Shown in pieces: positions 1-5,310 of a DNA stretch of 32,239 nucleotides; the stretch's first letter is position 1, and the number at the start of each line of letters is the position of its first letter. The translations under genes and the position numbers were made by a program. The notes below the pieces were generated by a model that made no database searches, was not told where the DNA came from, and saw nothing but the letters and a program-made list of their open reading frames with translations. The DNA comes from Coriobacteriia bacterium (GTDB lineage: Bacteria; Actinomycetota; Coriobacteriia; Anaerosomatales; PALSA-660): positions 1-32,239 of the forward strand of contig JAUSAU010000048.1 of the NCBI GenBank assembly GCA_030652345.1, written 5' to 3'.

Positions 1-128
1 TCTCCAAGAACGGGATCCAGTACGTCGGCGCAGTGGTCATCGGTTCGCCGGCGGCAGCTCGTAGGCTGGCGCTCGATCCGAAGGTCACCGCAGTGTGCGT
101 CGGCTCGATCGTGGCGCCTTGGGACTAG
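1..128 (+). CDS. 3' end of an integron-cassette protein (partial, duplicate of the 3139-3744 gene)
   Basis: The window opens inside a gene whose last 41 codons are readable and end in TAG at 126-128. The sequence is a second copy of the end of the gene at 3139-3744. Bases 1-115 are identical to 3617-3731, and only three differences follow before the stop: two silent changes and TAG instead of TAA. The gene is followed by an attC site, so it is the cargo of an integron cassette. Function is unknown. The visible tail is rich in Val, Ala and Gly with no recognisable catalytic motif. The 5' part lies outside the window, so I cannot say whether this copy is complete. Confidence 0.8.
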   Translation, partial: SKNGIQYVGAVVIGSPAAARRLALDPKVTAVCVGSIVAPWD

Positions 129-134
129 CCCGCC

Positions 135-231
135 ATCGAACAAGCGCTTCAACCCGCATGCGGCGCAGGTGAGGTAATCTCATACATATCGCGCCGACCG
201 TGCCCTGCGGGTTGCGCGCAACACGTTCGGT
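135..231 (+). repeat. integron attC site 1 (97 bp)
   Basis: R'' is ATCGAAC (135-141) and R' is GTTCGGT (225-231). The inner arms are GCGCTTCAACCCGC (144-157) and GCGGGTTGCGCGC (207-219). They pair with an extra unpaired base on one side, the hallmark of attC hairpins recognised by integron integrases. The predicted crossover is between G225 and T226. The centre carries an inverted GGCGC/GCGCC pair and a smaller TGAG-gtaat-CTCA hairpin that contains the promoter-like TAATCT (175-180). Confidence 0.85.
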
Positions 232-247
232 GTAGCAGGGGGAAGCG

Positions 248-520
248 GTGGCGGACTTGCCCGACAAGAGCGACGTCGTGACCGGCTCTCGGTGGGTCCT
301 GGGAGCGGTGTCGGCGCTGATTCTGGTGTTGTCTCTCGGCACTGCCTGGTGGATAACCACTGCGGCTGGCATCAGCACGTGGCGGTCGACCTACACCCTG
401 CGGTTCGCTGGCTTCGTGTTCCTCGCGTGTGCCTTTCTCCTGACCACGCTGTTCTTTGCTGTCGTGCCGGCCGTGCTTGAATGGCGCGAGATCAAGAGGC
501 AACGCAGGTCCGAGTCCTAG
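248..520 (+). CDS. small two-helix membrane protein, integron cassette 1
   Basis: Ninety residues from a GTG start 22 bases after the cassette junction, preceded by a purine-rich ribosome binding site (GGGGGAAG). Two hydrophobic stretches, residues about 13-36 and 49-74, predict two transmembrane helices. A basic tail (about 77-90) should face the cytoplasm. I recognise no family. The gene fills the roughly 394-bp cassette between the junctions at 225/226 and 619/620, and the cassette ends agree: R' is GTTCGGT at its start and R'' is GCCGAAC at its end. Expression may come from the -10-like TAATCT inside the preceding attC or from upstream read-through. Confidence 0.75.
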   Translation: MADLPDKSDVVTGSRWVLGAVSALILVLSLGTAWWITTAAGISTWRSTYTLRFAGFVFLACAFLLTTLFFAVVPAVLEWREIKRQRRSES

Positions 521-528
521 GTGGGCAC

Positions 529-625
529 GCCGAACCAGCGCTTCAACCCGACTGCGGCGCAGGTGAGGTAGCCTCATACATATCGCGCCGACCGCGCCTT
601 GCGTGTTGAGCGCATCACGTTAGCC
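529..625 (+). repeat. integron attC site 2 (97 bp)
   Basis: R'' is GCCGAAC (529-535) and R' is GTTAGCC (619-625). The arms GCGCTTCAACCCG and CGTGTTGAGCGC pair with one extra T in the left arm. The length equals attC 1. The central block is nearly identical to attC 1, with TAGCCT (569-574) in place of TAATCT. Confidence 0.87.
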
Positions 626-654
626 CCATCGGCCGCGAGAATCCGGGGCAGCAC

Positions 655-1218
655 TCAATCCTGCGCGGCCATCGTGCTCAGCCCGGTGATCGCAGCGTCG
701 GCGGTCGACGACAGACCGAGGGCGTCAAGCAAGGCGCATCCGTCGACAGCAGCCATCGCCAAAGCAGCGAGGGCGGCGCGTCGATCAGGCCGATCATCGG
801 CGATGGCTGCTGCTATCCAGTCCTGGAAGGCTGTCGCAATGGTGCGGATCTGCGACCTATAGGCCACATCACCTGCGGCAGAGGCTGCTCCCAGCTCGAT
901 CCAAACCCGAAAGTACGGCTCGAACTCCGGCCCGCGCATCTGGGCCGCTAGTCGCGGTACGAGCTCGGCGAAGGGCTGAGGGTCTGGCACTGCGTCGGAC
1001 AGTATCTCGAGCAGTCGTCCCGCTACTCGATCGAGGGCCGCACCGACCAGCTGCTCCTTGTCCGTGAAGTAGTGCAAGAGCATGCGGTCACTCGTGCCCA
1101 GTGCCGCGGCGAGAGGGCGAAGACTCGCCCCTTGCAGGCCAACGGTCAGCAGATAGTCGGCTGCCTTGTCTGCGATCTCCTGACGCTTCGCCTCTGTCTT
1201 GTCCAGGAGCGGGCCCAT
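655..1218 (-). CDS. TetR-family transcriptional regulator, integron cassette 2
   Basis: This 187-residue protein has the usual TetR length. An N-terminal helix-turn-helix lies at about residues 28-52, ending in the typical LHYFTDKEQLV segment. A helical, Ala-rich C-terminal ligand domain follows. The ATG is preceded by GGGGGAAA. The gene runs against the usual cassette orientation and diverges from a DUF2834-like membrane protein. Two 16-bp palindromes lie between the two genes and are the obvious operators. The regulator therefore probably represses itself and its neighbour, and the cassette travels as a self-regulated unit. The ligand is unknown. Confidence 0.88.
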   Translation of the reverse strand: MGPLLDKTEAKRQEIADKAADYLLTVGLQGASLRPLAAALGTSDRMLLHYFTDKEQLVGAALDRVAGRLLEILSDAVPDPQPFAELVPRLAAQMRGPEFEPYFRVWIELGAASAAGDVAYRSQIRTIATAFQDWIAAAIADDRPDRRAALAALAMAAVDGCALLDALGLSSTADAAITGLSTMAAQD

Positions 1219-1238
1219 GTTTCCCCCTTGCGCGTTGC

Positions 1239-1280
1239 TGTAGCAGTCGCTACATTGTAGGTCATGTAGCGGTCGCTACA
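1239..1280. promoter_or_regulatory. paired TetR operators between divergent genes
   Basis: Two 16-bp inverted repeats lie 26 bp apart centre to centre: TGTAGCAGTCGCTACA (1239-1254) and TGTAGCGGTCGCTACA (1265-1280). Both read TGTAGC-N4-GCTACA. They sit between the tetR start (1218) and the DUF2834-like start (1305), overlapping the likely promoter zone of both genes. Confidence 0.85.
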
Positions 1281-1304
1281 CAATGCCGACGCTAGGAGAT
1301 ACGC

Positions 1305-1649
1305 ATGATGCAAGTCACTGCACCGACGCCAGAGCGCAGCACCGGTACTCGCGGCCTCATCGCTCTTACGGTCATCTGTCTTCTGGTGCTGATCCCGGTC
1401 ACCGTCATGGCCCTGTGGCAGTACGGCGTGGGCGGCGTCTTCGCCTCGATCGTCCAGAGCCGTGCGAGTCTGCAGATCTACCTCGACCTCTTCATCCTCT
1501 GTGTCTTCGCGATAGTCTGGATGCGCCGCGACAGCCGGGAGACGGGCCGTCGCTTTTGGCCGTGGGCGATTCTCACACTCGCAGCGGGCAGCTTCGGGCC
1601 GCTGCTCTACCTGCTCGTCGGCGCGGTTCGCGACACTCGGAGGTCCTGA
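1305..1649 (+). CDS. DUF2834-like membrane protein, integron cassette 2
   Basis: A 114-residue protein starting at ATG 1305 behind AGGAGATACGC. Three hydrophobic segments (about 18-40, 55-75 and 85-107) fit the small DUF2834 membrane family. That family has an acidic 'D-L-F' helix followed by a charged RR/RD loop and a final PLLYLL helix. The molecular role of the family is unknown. It is divergent from the TetR gene and shares its operator region, so its expression is probably released by the TetR ligand. A transport or resistance-related role is possible but not shown by the sequence. Confidence 0.65.
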   Translation: MMQVTAPTPERSTGTRGLIALTVICLLVLIPVTVMALWQYGVGGVFASIVQSRASLQIYLDLFILCVFAIVWMRRDSRETGRRFWPWAILTLAAGSFGPLLYLLVGAVRDTRRS

Positions 1650-1687
1650 ACCGTCTGGGTGGGTGTGACGGCGAGTCATCATTGAGG

Positions 1688-1770
1688 GGCTACCACGCGC
1701 ATCGAGCGGACGCCGCAAGCGCTATCCTGATGAAAGCGCCGGAGCGCCGCTCATGCGCATCACGATAGAA
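1688..1770 (+). repeat. integron attC site between cassettes 2 and 3 (83 bp, second sequence type)
   Basis: The arms are GCGCATCGAGCGG (1697-1709) and CCGCTCATGCGC (1747-1758). They are perfectly complementary apart from one extra C in the left arm. R'' is GGCTACC (1688-1694), a one-base variant of the complement of this cassette's start (GTTAGCC). R' is GATAGAA (1764-1770), a one-base variant of the complement of the next cassette's end (TTCTAAC). The central sequence differs from attC 1-3 and lacks their promoter-like block. Confidence 0.8.
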
Positions 1771-1807
1771 TGATGCCAGCTGCGTGGTCGCGAAGACTCC
1801 TGCGCAT

Positions 1808-1844
1808 AGTAACGCTTGACGTGAATAACGCGACGCGTTACTAT
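1808..1844 (+). promoter_or_regulatory. higBA promoter with overlapping inverted-repeat operator
   Basis: The -35 is TTGACG (1816-1821), the spacer is 17 bp and the -10 is TACTAT (1839-1844). The predicted transcription start falls at about 1851-1852, on the A of the higB ATG, so the transcript is probably leaderless. The inverted repeat AGTAACGC (1808-1815) / GCGTTACT (1835-1842) straddles both boxes and is a likely HigA binding site. Confidence 0.75.
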
Positions 1845-1851
1845 CTGCGGC

Positions 1852-2130
1852 ATGATCATCTCGTTCCGTGACTCCGACACGAAGGCACTCGCTGGCGGCA
1901 CTCGCGTCAAGCGCTTCGTCGGGTTCGAATCCGTCGCGCGGCGCAAGCTGCTACAACTCGAGATCGCCGGTCGGCTCGACGACCTTCGGGTGCCTCCCGG
2001 CAATCGGCTCGAGGCACTCAAAGGGGATCGTAGCGGGCAGCACAGCATCCGCATCAACGACCAGTACCGTGTTTGTTTCCGATGGAGCCCCGCCGGACCC
2101 GAAGACGTTGAGATCGTCGACTACCACTAG
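1852..2130 (+). CDS. higB: HigB/RelE-family toxin, integron cassette 3
   Basis: A 92-residue protein of the HigB branch of the RelE/ParE fold; such toxins are ribosome-dependent mRNA endonucleases. The characteristic C-terminal half is visible: a LDDLRVPPGNRLEAL stretch, then the GQHSIRINDQYRVCF strand and a terminal VEIVDYH. It precedes its antitoxin by 12 bases, the usual toxin-first order of higBA. Toxin-antitoxin cassettes are common in chromosomal integrons, where they are thought to stabilise arrays. No Shine-Dalgarno sequence is needed if the transcript is leaderless as the promoter suggests. Confidence 0.9.
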   Translation: MIISFRDSDTKALAGGTRVKRFVGFESVARRKLLQLEIAGRLDDLRVPPGNRLEALKGDRSGQHSIRINDQYRVCFRWSPAGPEDVEIVDYH

Positions 2131-2142
2131 AAGGTGAACACC

Positions 2143-2445
2143 ATGGCCACCACACTTGCACCCGTTACGCCAGGCGAGCTCTTGCGCGAGGAGTTCCTGC
2201 TTCCCATGGGGATCTCGCAGTACCGCCTCGCCAAGGAGATCGGCGTGCCCGCGCAGCGCATCGGCGAGATCGTCGCGGGCAAGCGCTCTGTCACCGCTGA
2301 CACCGACCTGCGGCTGTGCCGCTATTTCGGACTGTCAGCCGGCTACTGGCTGCGCGCGCAGGCCGTACACGACACGGAGGTCGCGCAGAAGCGGCTCGCC
2401 GGCGAGCTCGATCGGATCCGCCCGTGGTCCGGAACGGCCGCGTGA
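2143..2445 (+). CDS. higA: HigA-family antitoxin (XRE helix-turn-helix), integron cassette 3
   Basis: A 100-residue HigA antitoxin. The XRE helix-turn-helix spans about residues 22-55 (QYRLAKEIGVPAQRIGEIVAGKR), and the SAGYWLRAQAVHDTEVA segment is typical of the family. ATG 2143 is chosen because AGAAGG (2129-2134) lies at proper distance; the in-frame GTG at 2134 would overlap that site. It neutralises HigB and should repress the shared promoter through the inverted repeat at 1808-1842. The cassette ends in R'' TTCTAAC, 15 bp after the stop codon. Confidence 0.92.
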   Translation: MATTLAPVTPGELLREEFLLPMGISQYRLAKEIGVPAQRIGEIVAGKRSVTADTDLRLCRYFGLSAGYWLRAQAVHDTEVAQKRLAGELDRIRPWSGTAA

Positions 2446-2459
2446 GGAGTTCGGGCCCG

Positions 2460-2557
2460 TTCTAACTGGCGCTTCAACCCGACTGCGGCGCAGGTGAGGT
2501 AATCTCATACACACCGCGCCGGCAGCGCCTTGAGGGCTTGGGCGCAACACGTTGGAT
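2460..2557 (+). repeat. integron attC site after higBA (98 bp)
   Basis: R'' is TTCTAAC (2460-2466), the left arm is GCGCTTCAACCC, the right arm is GGGCTTGGGCGC and R' is GTTGGAT (2551-2557). The central block is of the attC 1/2 type with TAATCT at 2500-2505. The right arm is less complementary than in attC 1 and 2. Confidence 0.83.
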
Positions 2558-2585
2558 GGACTCGGGGTTCGAAAGGGGTGGGCGC

Positions 2586-2912
2586 ATGAACTTCAACCGC
2601 CTGGAGCTGCGAACAACGGGCGAGCCGATCGTTCTGATCACGTGGCACCTGCCCCGCGAAGACGGCCACTTCTACACAATCGCGCTCCAGTATGCCGACG
2701 GTGTCGATGACGAGACCAAGAGCGCGATCCTCCAAGTCATCAGGCGGCCGCTCAAGGTCCCTGAGAAGCAGAACAAGTTGGCGCAGAGTGGCAGCTCCGA
2801 CCATTTCGGAGCGTTGCCGCGAGTATTCGACCGCGTCGGGTTCCGCAGCCGCTCTTTCGGCACCTCGATCTACGAGCATCCGTTGAGCGACCGGCCCATC
2901 GAGACGCCTTAG
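2586..2912 (+). CDS. hypothetical protein, integron cassette 4
   Basis: A 108-residue protein from ATG 2586, preceded by GAAAGGGGTGGGC and 34 bases after the cassette junction. It is soluble, with no signal peptide or transmembrane helix. The N-terminal half has alternating hydrophobic residues suggestive of beta strands (LELRTTGEPIVLITWHL); the C-terminal half is charged. I recognise no family. Cassette integrity is supported by matching ends: R' GTTGGAT at the start and R'' GTCCAAC at the end. About 90 bases after the stop hold no gene. Confidence 0.7.
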   Translation: MNFNRLELRTTGEPIVLITWHLPREDGHFYTIALQYADGVDDETKSAILQVIRRPLKVPEKQNKLAQSGSSDHFGALPRVFDRVGFRSRSFGTSIYEHPLSDRPIETP

Positions 2913-2999
2913 GATTGCCTTCCGCGCCCGCTGAACGGGCCCCGCTATCGCCTCGAGTTCCCGCCGCGACGTGTGAGCCGGAGTAGGCGCGGGAGTGCC

Positions 3000-3078
3000 G
3001 TCCAACTGGCGCTTCAAGCCGACGCGTTTTGGGTCTTCGCATACTGGAGGGGACAGGCGCGCGGGTTAAGCGATCGAC
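3000..3078 (+). repeat. decayed integron attC site after cassette 4
   Basis: The left half is good: R'' GTCCAAC (3000-3006), spacer TG, then a GCGCTTCAAGCC arm typical of attC sites. The right arm CGGGTTAAGCG (3062-3072) pairs with it. Five bases on, where R' should be, no GTT core is found. The centre is unrelated to attC 1-3 and lacks the promoter-like block. The right boundary is therefore approximate. Confidence 0.6.
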
Positions 3079-3138
3079 CTCGGCCCGACGCGGCAGATCG
3101 CCACAACAGTCGAGGGGCGCAACTTCAGCGGCTCGAGC

Positions 3139-3744
3139 ATGACGGCGGAGCTCGAGTTCATCGAGCCGCCTCGGGGCGGCGGCACATTGGCGGACATGAT
3201 GTCGGCTGATGCCAGCCGTCCGGACGTCACGGCCGACACTCTGTTCATAGCGCAGGCCGCCGCAGTGCGGGAGAAGTCGCTGGCACGGTTGGCAGCAGCC
3301 CCCGCGTCTGCCACCGTGGAGATGGCCGTGTCCTTCGCAGATGTCGAGAAGCTCGACGACGTCGAGGATCTCGTCGGTGATGACCTTCGCCTCGCTTGGG
3401 GCGCTGTGAGGACCCGTGAGGCGAACGACGAGTGGCGGCCACAGATGCCCGGGTATGGCCTTGGGGTCCCGTTCGAGCAGACCCGCTACCCGGGTCGTCG
3501 GGATGCTGATCTCCATAGGGAACAGGAGGCGTTCGCCGCGAAGCTTACGGGATGGGGGGTCTCGAACGGTGCACCCCCGGTTATCGCGGGACACCTCCGC
3601 GAGGTCGCCGGCTATGTCTCCAAGAACGGGATCCAGTACGTCGGCGCAGTGGTCATCGGTTCGCCGGCGGCAGCTCGTAGGCTGGCGCTCGATCCGAAGG
3701 TCACCGCAGTGTGCGTCGGCTCGATCGTGGCACCGTGGGACTAA
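3139..3744 (+). CDS. hypothetical protein, integron cassette 5; duplicate of the gene cut by the window start
   Basis: Read from ATG 3139 this is a 201-residue protein without recognised domains, signal peptide or membrane helix. The start is doubtful, because no Shine-Dalgarno sequence precedes it. The same frame stays open back to 3070, adding 23 plausible residues (AIDLGPTRQIATT...), and stops there at TAA 3067-3069 inside the decayed attC. No usable start codon exists in that stretch. I infer that the original 5' end was lost or frameshifted at the cassette junction. The last 42 codons are nearly identical to the copy at 1-128. Confidence 0.6.
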   Translation: MTAELEFIEPPRGGGTLADMMSADASRPDVTADTLFIAQAAAVREKSLARLAAAPASATVEMAVSFADVEKLDDVEDLVGDDLRLAWGAVRTREANDEWRPQMPGYGLGVPFEQTRYPGRRDADLHREQEAFAAKLTGWGVSNGAPPVIAGHLREVAGYVSKNGIQYVGAVVIGSPAAARRLALDPKVTAVCVGSIVAPWD

Positions 3745-3750
3745 CCCGCC

Positions 3751-3841
3751 ATCGAACCAGCGCCTCAACCCGCGTGCGGCGCCGGTGAGGTAATCTCATA
3801 CATATCGCGCTGATCGTCGGCGCGCGCCCAACACGCGCTTC
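3751..3841 (+). repeat. decayed integron attC site after cassette 5 (about 91 bp)
   Basis: R'' is ATCGAAC (3751-3757) and the left arm is GCGCCTCAACCCGCG. The central block is of the attC 1 type with TAATCT at 3791-3796. The right arm has degenerated and the R' position reads GCGCTTC (3835-3841), not GTTRRRY. It is the partner of attC 1, since it follows the other copy of the same cassette, but it is clearly more mutated. Confidence 0.68.
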
Positions 3842-3949
3842 CGGCAGAAGGCGCCGCCGAGTGAGGCAGTCGAGAGCCGTGATGTAGTGAGGGCGGCGCT
3901 TCAGCTGAAGCGCGACACGTCAGGTTCACTGGGACTGAGGGGGCCAGTT

Positions 3950-4195
3950 ATGGGTTTGATCGAGGAGTTCAGGCGTGCGTACGCGGGCGACGAGACTCAG
4001 CATTACAGCGTCGCAGGCATCCAGGTCCGCTGTCCCCACTGCGGTGGTGAGGACTTCGACCTAGGGCCTGCACAGCTGAACACGGCCGGCTTGACATTCC
4101 TGGACCTCGACTGGGCCAACCGCAGTGCGAGCGTGCTCATCTGCACCTCCTGCAGTCACATCAGCTGGTTCTTGGCGGAGCCTGACCGCATCTGA
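3950..4195 (+). CDS. small zinc-ribbon protein, integron cassette 6
   Basis: An 81-residue protein from ATG 3950, chosen because GAGGGGG lies just upstream; an in-frame start at 3887 lacks this. Two Cys pairs, C28-P-H-C31 and C65-T-S-C68, form a zinc-ribbon. Between them is the segment AQLNTAGLTFLDLDWANRSA, which I associate with a family of short predicted nucleic-acid-binding Zn-ribbon proteins. Its partner is unknown. It lies alone in its cassette between decayed attC sites. Confidence 0.72.
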   Translation: MGLIEEFRRAYAGDETQHYSVAGIQVRCPHCGGEDFDLGPAQLNTAGLTFLDLDWANRSASVLICTSCSHISWFLAEPDRI

Positions 4196-4214
4196 GCGGC
4201 ACCCGGCACCCGGC

Positions 4215-4295
4215 ACCTGACAGCGTATCAAGCGGACGCTGCAGTTGTATCATCCTTGTAGCCTGTGCGCGCCGCTCATGCGCGACACGTGCAAC
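4215..4295 (+). repeat. integron attC site after cassette 6 (about 81 bp, second sequence type)
   Basis: The arms are GCGTATCAAGCGG (4223-4235) and CCGCTCATGCGC (4272-4283), with one extra base in the left arm. A five-base spacer (GACAC) and R' GTGCAAC (4289-4295) follow. It is clearly related to the site at 1688-1770. R'' is unclear; ACCTGAC at 4215-4221 is the best candidate. Two tandem GGCACCC units precede it. Confidence 0.66.
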
Positions 4296-4320
4296 AGACC
4301 CCGAGGGGGGGGCGGGTCGG

Positions 4321-4668
4321 ATGGGCAAGCCATCGCGTGAGCATCACTCCGACGAGTTCGGGCAGCTTCCGTCGAGCGGCATCAAGGGCCTGGATGCGCC
4401 GATGATCGGCGCCGCGGTGAACATCACTCTCGACGGTATCGTCGAGCGAGAGTCGGGCGTGACGCCTTCTCCCCCGACCGTTTCCGTCAACGCGCTCGTG
4501 ATCGCCCTCGTTGTCATGTTCCTGCTGGGAGCGGCGATCGCGGTCTATGTGCTGTGGTTCGCGCCGCCCCCGGACTATCGGGGACTTGAGTTCGGAGCGG
4601 CGGCGCGTGTCGGATCAGCGCTTCAATCGGATGCGTCCACGGTTGTGGCACCCATGCCGCGCTCATGA
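4321..4668 (+). CDS. single-pass membrane protein, last integron cassette
   Basis: A 115-residue protein with a hydrophilic N-terminal half, one strong transmembrane helix at about residues 55-81 and a short C-terminal tail. ATG 4321 follows a G-rich ribosome-binding segment. The last 15-20 codons run into the attC-like sequence at 4609-4676, so the tail is probably encoded by the recombination site and not by the original gene. I recognise no family. It is the last gene of the array; the convergent padR gene ends 5 bp further on. Confidence 0.62.
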   Translation: MGKPSREHHSDEFGQLPSSGIKGLDAPMIGAAVNITLDGIVERESGVTPSPPTVSVNALVIALVVMFLLGAAIAVYVLWFAPPPDYRGLEFGAAARVGSALQSDASTVVAPMPRS

Positions 4669-4676
4669 ACGATCAG
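4609..4676 (+). repeat. possible remnant of a terminal attC site
   Basis: The sequence GCGCTTCAATCGG (4618-4630) resembles the left arm of attC 1-3. CCGCGCTCATG (4657-4667) resembles the right arm of the second attC type. The two do not pair well, and no R''/R' cores survive. It marks the likely end of the cassette array. Confidence 0.35.
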
Positions 4677-5218
4677 AGCGTCTCCAACTCCGCGACGAAA
4701 CCGTCCAACCAGCGGATCTCGCCCTCGAGCAGGTACCTCGGGCGTCGCGTGACGGCGAGCCTATGCGCGGGGCAGGAACTCGAGCCCATGTACTCCTCGG
4801 TCGCTTCCCAGCACGCGATCCGCTCGCACAGCACCTTGCGGTAGCGGGCGAGCGCGGCCAGCGCGTCGTCGGTAGGGACGAGGTTCAAGTTGTACGTCGC
4901 CAGATCGATTCCCCAGGTCGGTGACTCCGGCTCACCGAGAAGCGCCAGAAGGCTCTCGCGAGCGGCCGTGAGGCCGACGGTGGTGAGGGAGTAGACCTTC
5001 CGGGCGCGACCGTCGACCACGTCGGTGGTCGACTCCACGAGACCCGCCTTCTCCAGTGAGGTCAGCTGCCGGTAGATCGTCGACTGCGAGAGTCCCGTCC
5101 AAGAGCGCATGTCGCGATGCTCGACGTCGCGCTCGATCTGCCACGCGTGTTTCGGCTTCTCACTCAGCAGGCCGAGAAGCGCGACTTCAGAGTTTGTGAG
5201 AGCGTCTTTGAGAGCCAC
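4673..5218 (-). CDS. PadR-family transcriptional regulator
   Basis: A 181-residue regulator with the N-terminal PadR winged helix (about 5-85: NSEVALLGLLSEKPKHAWQIERDVE, then the SQSTIYRQLTSLEKAGLVE recognition region and a basic wing). The helical C-terminal dimerisation region matches the longer PadR/Vir type. GTG at 5218 is preferred over the longer frame because GGAGGA lies five bases upstream. It is divergent from the EFR1 gene at 5311. The palindromes between them are probable binding sites, so it likely represses that gene in response to an unknown phenolic or redox-related ligand. Confidence 0.88.
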   Translation of the reverse strand: MALKDALTNSEVALLGLLSEKPKHAWQIERDVEHRDMRSWTGLSQSTIYRQLTSLEKAGLVESTTDVVDGRARKVYSLTTVGLTAARESLLALLGEPESPTWGIDLATYNLNLVPTDDALAALARYRKVLCERIACWEATEEYMGSSSCPAHRLAVTRRPRYLLEGEIRWLDGFVAELETL

Positions 5219-5243
5219 GGGATCCTCCAATGCCGAAAGACTC

Positions 5244-5289
5244 TTGCACAGGCATATTCCCATACAGTAATATACCTGTCAAGAGGTAT
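5244..5289 (+). promoter_or_regulatory. promoter of the EFR1/GNAT unit with PadR-type operators
   Basis: The -35 is TTGCAC (5244-5249), the spacer is 18 bp and the -10 is TAATAT (5268-5273). Two inverted repeats overlap the promoter: ATATT-N10-AATAT (5254-5273) and ATACC-N8-GGTAT (5272-5289). Their AT-rich short-arm architecture is like known PadR operators, and they lie next to padR. Confidence 0.68.
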
Positions 5290-5310
5290 GACTTCGGAAG
5301 GGGAGTCGTC

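Noticed and set aside
2752..3768. 338-codon minus-strand frame across two cassettes
   Set aside because: It crosses an attC junction and opposes two cassette genes; composition is Arg-rich and shadow-like.
135..3841. Regularly repeated blocks as a CRISPR array
   Set aside because: Repeats are 80-98 bp, imperfect, spaced by 0.4-1.2 kb of coding sequence and have integron core boxes; there are no short spacers and no cas genes.
135..3841. Repeats as insertion-sequence ends or MITEs
   Set aside because: No transposase, no target-site duplications. The pairwise matching of R''/R' boxes and the extra base in the arms fit attC sites.
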